A stretch of DNA of 15,739 bases from the NCBI GenBank assembly GCA_023437255.1, contig JAEZGR010000048.1:1-15739 (forward strand), given 5' to 3'. The position numbers and the translations under genes are program-made. The notes below the pieces were generated by a model, which had not been told where the DNA came from, searched no databases, and saw nothing but the letters and a program-made list of their open reading frames with translations. Shown here one piece after another: positions 11,585 to 15,739 of this stretch (the stretch's first letter is position 1; each line of letters begins with the position of its first letter). This DNA is from Pseudomonadota bacterium. Its GTDB lineage: Bacteria > Pseudomonadota > Gammaproteobacteria > Burkholderiales > Burkholderiaceae_B.

Positions 11585-12076
11585 TCAGTTGTGCTGGGCG
11601 TGGCATACCGGGATCTGACTCAGGGCGAATTCGGCACTCTGCCGGCGGATTTCCACGCGGTCGCCCGTGAATCGCCGTGTTCCCGATATGACCGACACCC
11701 CTTCGGGGACACTTTGCGAGCGGAACGCCCAGGCGAAGCATTGGGTGCCCGCGGGAATTTCGTCATCGGTGTCATCGACCACACCGGTGTTTGCGATGGC
11801 CACATTCGCGCGGCTGCGCTTCAGCGCCCCCACGACCATTTCCCGGGCGACTTCCTCGCTGGTGAGGTTATAGCGGTGGATCGTGATCTCGCTGACATCC
11901 AGGCAGCGTTGCTTGGCCTGGACCGAATAGGTCACGAAGGCACAGTCGAGCAGCGCGCCGGCACCCGGTATGTCGGCCAGCGTGGCGGCAATCAGGCCGG
12001 CGGTGCAGGATTCGGCCGTCACGAGCACCAGTTTGTGATCGCGCATGTACTCGGCCACTTTTTCAATTTCGTTCAT
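11585..12076 (-). CDS. CinA C-terminal domain protein (PncC-like)
   Basis: A stand-alone 163-aa protein of the CinA C-terminal/PncC family, whose best-known activity is nicotinamide-mononucleotide deamidation in pyridine-nucleotide recycling. It has TAESCTAGLIA (20-30), matching E. coli PncC TAESCTGG with the family serine S23, then FVTYSVQAK with Y50 and K54/K55-region, LTSEEVAREM and a C-terminal FTGDRVEIRRQSAEFAL (136-152). The stretch that in PncC reads GIAGPDGG is here GVVDDTDDE (98-106), a marked change near the active site. Deamidase activity is therefore uncertain, and it may belong to a paralogous group. The start at 12076 has GGAG 8 nt upstream; the frame to 12115 adds residues without family similarity. 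nadE is nearby but on the other strand. Confidence 0.85.
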   Translation of the reverse strand: MNEIEKVAEYMRDHKLVLVTAESCTAGLIAATLADIPGAGALLDCAFVTYSVQAKQRCLDVSEITIHRYNLTSEEVAREMVVGALKRSRANVAIANTGVVDDTDDEIPAGTQCFAWAFRSQSVPEGVSVISGTRRFTGDRVEIRRQSAEFALSQIPVCHAQHN

Positions 12077-12194
12077 TGCGAGTTCTCCAGGCAAACCGTC
12101 AGATACGGCGTCCACCTATTCTGCAAGCGGCGGGCCGGCATCCGGGCACGGTGTTTGCCAATGTCGAGGCGCTTGAATATTGGAGACACGCAAC

Positions 12195-12461
12195 ATGAGC
12201 TATTTTTCGAAGTTTTACGCGCTGAGCGCGGTTTATCTCGGCCTGGCCTCGTCGGTGAGCGCGCGCGCTGACACCAAACACGCGCAGCACCCGGCAGCGC
12301 AGCGCCGCAACGCTGCGGTGGAACGACGCCGTGATGGCGAGTTCCAACGTGCGCCATTGCCTGGCGCCGCCCGACGGTCCTCCGGCGCAAGCCGGCAGGG
12401 CGAGCCCGTGGCACGCTGTGCGCCTCCGTGTATTTCCCCTGGTGAATACTTGAGATATTGA
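12195..12461 (+). CDS. Possible small secreted protein, unrecognised
   Basis: An 88-aa open frame of unknown function. Residues 1-25 look like a signal peptide (MSYFSKFYALSAVYLGLASS, then VSARA), with a possible cut before DTKH. The rest is Arg/Ala/Pro-rich, has two cysteines near the end (RCAPPC) and no known domain. GGAG lies 9 nt before the ATG. The first 30 or so codons favour G/C at third positions like real genes here; the later part does so less and looks like random GC-rich sequence. It may be a genuine short envelope protein, a frame-shifted remnant, or chance. It fills most of the 422-bp gap between the CinA-like gene and pckG and ends 37 bp before pckG. No promoter is clear; TTGCCA-N17-TATTGG at 12155-12183 would start too close to the ATG. 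Confidence 0.35.
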   Translation: MSYFSKFYALSAVYLGLASSVSARADTKHAQHPAAQRRNAAVERRRDGEFQRAPLPGAARRSSGASRQGEPVARCAPPCISPGEYLRY

Positions 12462-12498
12462 GCACACTAGGGTTTTTTCACGGGGGGAGTGAACGGCG

Positions 12499-14385
12499 AT
12501 GGACACCATGGGCACGCAGAACCCAAGCGGCGCGGGCGGCGACAATCATCAGGTACGGGGCGGCGGCGCGCCCGATTGGGTAAGGCACGAAGGCCTCAGG
12601 CGCTGGGTGGCTCAAATCGCTGCGCTCACACAGCCCGATGCCATTCACTGGTGCGACGGGTCGGCCGAGGAATCGGATCATTTATGCCGGCAGCTCGAGG
12701 CCGCCGGCACCTTGCGACGGCTCAACCCCGAGAAGCGGCCGAATTCCTGGCTCGCCTGGTCAGACCCCGACGACGTGGCGCGTGTTGAAGACCGTACCTT
12801 CATCTGCAGCGAACGTGAAGAAGACGCAGGCCCCACCAACAACTGGGTGGCACCCGCCGAAATGCGCGCCACGCTCGAGGGCCTCTTCCGCGGCAGCATG
12901 CGTGGCCGCACCCTGTACGTGGTGCCGTTTTCAATGGGGCCGCTAGGCTCGCCCATTGCGCAGATCGGCGTGGAACTCACCGACTCGCCCTATGTCGTGG
13001 TCAACATGCGACTCATGACCCGCATGGGCAAGAAGGTGTACGAGGTATTGGGCGAAGACGGCTTTTTCGTGCCCTGCGTCCATTCGGTGGGCAGCCCGCT
13101 GGCGGCGGGGCAGGCCGATGTCGCCTGGCCGTGCAATACCACGAAGTACATCGTGCACTATCCCGAAACACGCGAAATCTGGTCGTTCGGCTCGGGCTAT
13201 GGTGGCAACGCCCTGCTGGGCAAGAAGTGCCTGGCCTTGCGAATCGCGTCGACCATGGGTCGCGACGAGGGCTGGCTGGCCGAACACATGCTCATATTGG
13301 GTGTGACCTCGCCCGAAGGTCGCAAGATGCATGTGGCGGCGGCGTTTCCTTCGGCCTGCGGCAAGACCAATTTCGCCATGCTGGTTCCGCCGGATTCCAT
13401 GCCGGGCTGGAAGATCACGACCATTGGCGACGACATCGCCTGGATCAAACCGGGGCGCGACGGCCGACTTTACGCCATCAACCCCGAGGCCGGGTATTTC
13501 GGTGTGGCGCCCGGTACGAGCGAAAGGACCAATGTGAACTGCATGGCGGCGCTGAGCGAAAACGTCATCTTCACCAATGTGGCGCTGACCGACGATGGCG
13601 ATGTCTGGTGGGAAGGCATGGGGCCCGAACCGGCACACTGTCTCGACTGGCAGGGGCGCGACTGGTCGCCCGGTTGCGGGCGCAAGGCCGCGCATCCCAA
13701 CGCGCGATTCACTGTCGCCGCCGATCAGAACCCCGTCATCGACCCTGCCTGGGACGACCCCGCCGGCGTCCCGATCGATGCCTTCATCTTCGGGGGCCGC
13801 CGTTCCGACACGGTTCCCCTGGTGACCGAGGCGCGCGACTGGATCGAGGGCGTCTATATGGCAGCCACCATGGGGTCGCAGACCACGGCCGCGGCGGTGG
13901 GCGCACAGGGGGTGGTGCGCCGTGACCCCTTCGCCATGTTGCCGTTCTGCGGCTACGACATGAGCCGGTATTTCGCACACTGGCTTGCCATGGGCGACCG
14001 CCTGGAGCGTTCCGGCATTGAGCCGCCCAATATCTATTGCGTGAACTGGTTCCAGACCGACGACGACGGCCGTTTCCTGTGGCCCGGCTTTGGCGAAAAC
14101 ATGCGGGTGCTGGAATGGATCTTTCGCCGTGCCGAGGGCCGCGCCCGTGGCGAGGACCGATTGTTCGGCATCGTGCCGCAGTATGGCGACATCAACTGGC
14201 ATGGTCTGGACTTCAGTGCCGAGTCGTTCGAGCGCGTCACACGCATCGATCCCGATGCATGGCGCCGTGAGCTGGCGCTGCACGAAGCGCTTTTCGAAAC
14301 GCTTGGTGCGGGCGTGCCGTCCGCCCTCCGGGCAGTGCACGCGCGGCTGGCAAGCAGCCCTCATTTCACAAGGAGCACCTCATGA
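12499..14385 (+). CDS. pckG: Phosphoenolpyruvate carboxykinase (GTP)
   Basis: Converts oxaloacetate and GTP to PEP, CO2 and GDP, normally the entry to gluconeogenesis; cytosolic. The 628-aa product has the GTP-class motifs: [19 protein letters not shown] (230-248), [13 protein letters not shown] (283-295) holding the P-loop and the hyper-reactive Cys (C287), DDIAWIKPG (311-319), [13 protein letters not shown] (328-340), [10 protein letters not shown] (433-442), and [19 protein letters not shown] (516-534) for guanine binding and the lid region. Length fits the family (about 600-620) with a short Gly-rich N-terminal extension. GGGGGAG lies 9 nt before the ATG at 12499; a second ATG at 12508 is possible. 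Its stop overlaps the dodecin start by 4 bp (ATGA, 14382-14385), so the two are translated together. Confidence 0.97.
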   Translation: MDTMGTQNPSGAGGDNHQVRGGGAPDWVRHEGLRRWVAQIAALTQPDAIHWCDGSAEESDHLCRQLEAAGTLRRLNPEKRPNSWLAWSDPDDVARVEDRTFICSEREEDAGPTNNWVAPAEMRATLEGLFRGSMRGRTLYVVPFSMGPLGSPIAQIGVELTDSPYVVVNMRLMTRMGKKVYEVLGEDGFFVPCVHSVGSPLAAGQADVAWPCNTTKYIVHYPETREIWSFGSGYGGNALLGKKCLALRIASTMGRDEGWLAEHMLILGVTSPEGRKMHVAAAFPSACGKTNFAMLVPPDSMPGWKITTIGDDIAWIKPGRDGRLYAINPEAGYFGVAPGTSERTNVNCMAALSENVIFTNVALTDDGDVWWEGMGPEPAHCLDWQGRDWSPGCGRKAAHPNARFTVAADQNPVIDPAWDDPAGVPIDAFIFGGRRSDTVPLVTEARDWIEGVYMAATMGSQTTAAAVGAQGVVRRDPFAMLPFCGYDMSRYFAHWLAMGDRLERSGIEPPNIYCVNWFQTDDDGRFLWPGFGENMRVLEWIFRRAEGRARGEDRLFGIVPQYGDINWHGLDFSAESFERVTRIDPDAWRRELALHEALFETLGAGVPSALRAVHARLASSPHFTRSTS

Positions 14386-14591
14386 GCAATCACGTATACA
14401 AGAGCATCGAACTGACGGGGTCGTCGACCACCAGCATCGAAGATGCGGTCTCGACCGCCATCGAGCGGGCCAGCGACACCGTGCGCAACATCAGCTGGTT
14501 CGAGGTCATCGAGACCCGCGGGCACGTCAGTGATGGCAAGGTGGCCTATTGGCAGGTCACTGTAAAGGTGGGCTTCACGCTCGACGCGTAA
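14382..14591 (+). CDS. Dodecin flavin-binding protein
   Basis: A 69-aa dodecin, which in other bacteria forms a hollow dodecamer that stores flavin (typically FMN). Sequence [20 protein letters not shown] opens with the family beta strand and is followed by one helix and [13 protein letters not shown]39 fits the tryptophan that stacks on the flavin ring, and Q58 in [11 protein letters not shown] fits the flavin-contacting glutamine. Length matches the family (about 65-75). A strong AAGGAG sits 7 nt before the ATG, inside the end of pckG, and the start overlaps the pckG stop as ATGA. It probably shares the pckG transcript and ends at the terminator at 14662. Confidence 0.93.
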   Translation: MSNHVYKSIELTGSSTTSIEDAVSTAIERASDTVRNISWFEVIETRGHVSDGKVAYWQVTVKVGFTLDA

Positions 14592-14661
14592 GCCCGGGGC
14601 AGCGCCGACGAATGTCGCTGCGGCCTATTTGCAGTGGAATGGGCGCTGGCAAAGCAGGTGA

Positions 14662-14689
14662 CCGGCCCACCCATGGTGGGCCGGCTTTT
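14662..14689 (+). terminator. Intrinsic terminator after pckG-dodecin
   Basis: A perfect 10-bp stem, ccggcccacc (14662-14671) and ggtgggccgg (14675-14684), with a CAT loop, followed by CTTTTC. It lies 70 bp past the dodecin stop. The minus side has no T-run, so it mainly serves the plus strand, although the VOC gene converges on it. Confidence 0.85.
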
Positions 14690-14703
14690 CTGCTGTGCAA
14701 AGG

Positions 14704-15243
14704 TCAGGCTTCGCTGAAGCTGCCGTCGTGCATCCATTTGGCATGCTGAGGCGCACGCTTGGTGGCGGCCCATTCGTTCAGCATGTCCCATTTCACTTCA
14801 TCGAGCTTCTTGTGCATGGCCGGCGTGCCGGTGTTGCAGGCCAGTTCCAGGCGATGGCCGGAGGGATCGAAGAAGTAGATCGACTTGAAGATGGTGTGGT
14901 CGGTGGGGCCGATCACCTGGTAACCATCGGCCTCGAGCTTGGCCTTGGTGTTGAGCAGGTCGTCCATCGAATCGACTTCGAGCGCCAGATGCTGGGTCCA
15001 GGCCGGGGTGTTGGGGTCGCGACCCATCTCGGGCTTGGTGGGCAGTTCGAAGAATGCGAGCACGTTGCCGCCACCCGCATCCAGGAAGATGTGCATGTAG
15101 GGGTCGGGTTCCTTGGTCGAGGGCACTTCGTTTTCGGCGATGGCCAGAATGAAGTCCATGTTCAGGTACTTGGTGTACCACTCGACGGTTTCCTTGGCGT
15201 CTTTGCAGCGATACGCCACGTGGTGGATTTTGTTGATCTTCAT
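14704..15243 (-). CDS. VOC-superfamily (glyoxalase-fold) protein
   Basis: A 179-aa metalloprotein of the vicinal oxygen chelate fold, with unknown substrate. Two beta-alpha-beta-beta-beta halves are visible: INKIHHVAYRC with H8 and FFELP with E66 in the first half, and TQHLALEV with H85 and HRLELAC with E133 in the second. H8, E66, H85 and E133 fit the usual metal ligands. A C-terminal extension of about 45 aa (TPAMHKKLDEV onward) follows the last motif. GGAGG lies 6 nt before the ATG at 15243; the frame to 15288 has no support. Lactoylglutathione lyase, extradiol dioxygenase and isomerase relatives all use this fold, so I do not name a reaction. It is divergent from a LysR gene, a common arrangement for a regulator and its target. 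Confidence 0.88.
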   Translation of the reverse strand: MKINKIHHVAYRCKDAKETVEWYTKYLNMDFILAIAENEVPSTKEPDPYMHIFLDAGGGNVLAFFELPTKPEMGRDPNTPAWTQHLALEVDSMDDLLNTKAKLEADGYQVIGPTDHTIFKSIYFFDPSGHRLELACNTGTPAMHKKLDEVKWDMLNEWAATKRAPQHAKWMHDGSFSEA

Positions 15244-15276
15244 GCCGGTCCTCCAAAACTGTAAGTTGATGAATGC

Positions 15277-15305
15277 ATTAGACTTCAAGCTGATTTATCA
15301 TTCAA
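15277..15305 (-). promoter_or_regulatory. Candidate sigma70-type promoter for the VOC gene
   Basis: On the minus strand, TTGAAT (15300-15305), a 17-bp spacer and TCTAAT (15277-15282) match the -35 and -10 consensus at 4/6 and 5/6. Transcription would start near 15270, giving a leader of about 27 nt that includes the GGAGG site. Confidence 0.5.
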
Positions 15306-15313
15306 ACAGTTTT

Positions 15314-15325
15314 TATTGATCAATA
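15314..15325. promoter_or_regulatory. Palindrome in the VOC/LysR intergenic region
   Basis: TATTGATCAATA is a perfect 12-bp palindrome centred 20 bp before the LysR ATG and about 50 bp before the predicted VOC transcription start. It also fits T-N-A-type dyads bound by LysR proteins. On the plus strand it lies largely between TTCAAA (15301) and TATATT (15324), a 17-bp spaced possible LysR promoter, although that start would fall only about 4 nt before the ATG. Confidence 0.4.
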
Positions 15326-15339
15326 TATTCGGAAATCCA

Positions 15340-15739
15340 ATGAACGTCACCCTGCGCCAGCTGCGGGCTTTCGTCGCGGTCGCGCGCACCGGCAGCTTCA
15401 CGCTGGCGGCCGAAAGCCTGTTCATCACCCAGTCGGCGCTCAGCGGCCTCATCAAAGAGCTCGAAAGCGCGCTTGGTTTGCGTGTGATCGACCGCAGCAC
15501 ACGACGCACCCGCCTGTCCGACGTGGGGCGCGACCTGTACCCGCTGGTCGAGAAGATCCTCAACGATCTCGACCGCGTGATGGATGAAGTGGCCCAGCGG
15601 CAGGAACTCAAGACAGGCATGGTCCGCATCGCCGCCCCACAGCTCATGGCATCTACGTTGTTGCCCGAGATCATTGCGGCGTATGCCGCGGCGCGGCCGG
15701 CCATCCGCATCAAGGTGGTCGATTGTGCAGTCGAAAGCG
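15340..15739 (+). CDS. LysR-family transcriptional regulator, 3' end outside window
   Basis: The first 133 codons of a LysR-type regulator, still open at the window edge. Residues about 4-62 form the winged helix-turn-helix (RQLRAFVAVARTGSFTLAAE, then SLFITQSALSGLIKELESAL), followed by the linker helix (about 63-88) and the start of the effector domain (TGMVRIAAPQLMASTLLPEI). The start at 15340 leaves the standard LysR N-terminus; only a weak GGA lies upstream. The effector and full length cannot be judged here. Its divergent position suggests it controls the VOC gene and possibly itself. Confidence 0.93.
   Translation, partial: MNVTLRQLRAFVAVARTGSFTLAAESLFITQSALSGLIKELESALGLRVIDRSTRRTRLSDVGRDLYPLVEKILNDLDRVMDEVAQRQELKTGMVRIAAPQLMASTLLPEIIAAYAAARPAIRIKVVDCAVES

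Noticed and set aside
12440..12478. Weak hairpin and six T before pckG as a terminator or attenuator
   Set aside because: The arms (aata/tatt) pair over only about four bases and lie away from the T-run.
12099..12545. A 148-codon minus-strand frame opposite the small ORF
   Set aside because: No signal peptide, domain or ribosome site, and composition is that of random GC-rich sequence.

Overview
The window is high-GC DNA, densely packed with housekeeping genes of central carbon and amino-acid metabolism. Gene content and protein style suggest a betaproteobacterium, probably Alcaligenaceae (Bordetella/Achromobacter-like). That is an inference from recognised families, not a database match. 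I see no tRNA, rRNA, CRISPR array, insertion sequence or phage gene. Apart from one doubtful small ORF, everything looks like ordinary chromosomal core.

Layout. (1) 50-4166, minus strand: phosphoenolpyruvate carboxylase (ppc), whose stop codon overlaps the start of a membrane-bound GGDEF diguanylate cyclase, with a hairpin terminator after it. (2) 4167-6309, plus: a long E. coli-type dihydroxy-acid dehydratase (ilvD), divergent from ppc and closed by a strong intrinsic terminator. (3) 6333-7583, minus: a CopD-like membrane protein followed by a short-chain dehydrogenase. (4) 7688-10234, plus: a second dihydroxy-acid dehydratase with the three-cysteine signature of the [2Fe-2S] class, then 21 bp later an ammonia-dependent NAD+ synthetase (nadE). 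(5) 10285-12076, minus: a periplasmic di-heme cytochrome c peroxidase with a near-perfect FNR/ANR box upstream and a hairpin terminator downstream, and a CinA C-terminal (PncC-like) protein. (6) 12195-14689, plus: an uncertain small secreted-type ORF, GTP-dependent PEP carboxykinase (pckG), and a dodecin whose start overlaps the pckG stop, then a terminator. (7) 14704-15739: a VOC (glyoxalase-fold) protein on minus, divergent from a LysR regulator cut by the window end. A palindrome and a good sigma70-like promoter lie between them.

How the genes work together. PEP carboxylase (PEP to oxaloacetate) and PEP carboxykinase (usually oxaloacetate to PEP) sit about 8 kb apart, so both sides of the PEP-oxaloacetate node are here. 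The two IlvD paralogues catalyse the same step of branched-chain amino-acid synthesis but carry different cysteine signatures. NadE makes NAD+. Cytochrome c peroxidase removes peroxide, probably under low oxygen. I found no convincing novel defence or mobile system. The best leads are the two ATGA overlaps (ppc/diguanylate cyclase and pckG/dodecin), the IlvD pair, the FNR box, the atypical CinA-like protein, the small signal-peptide ORF and the LysR/VOC intergenic palindrome.
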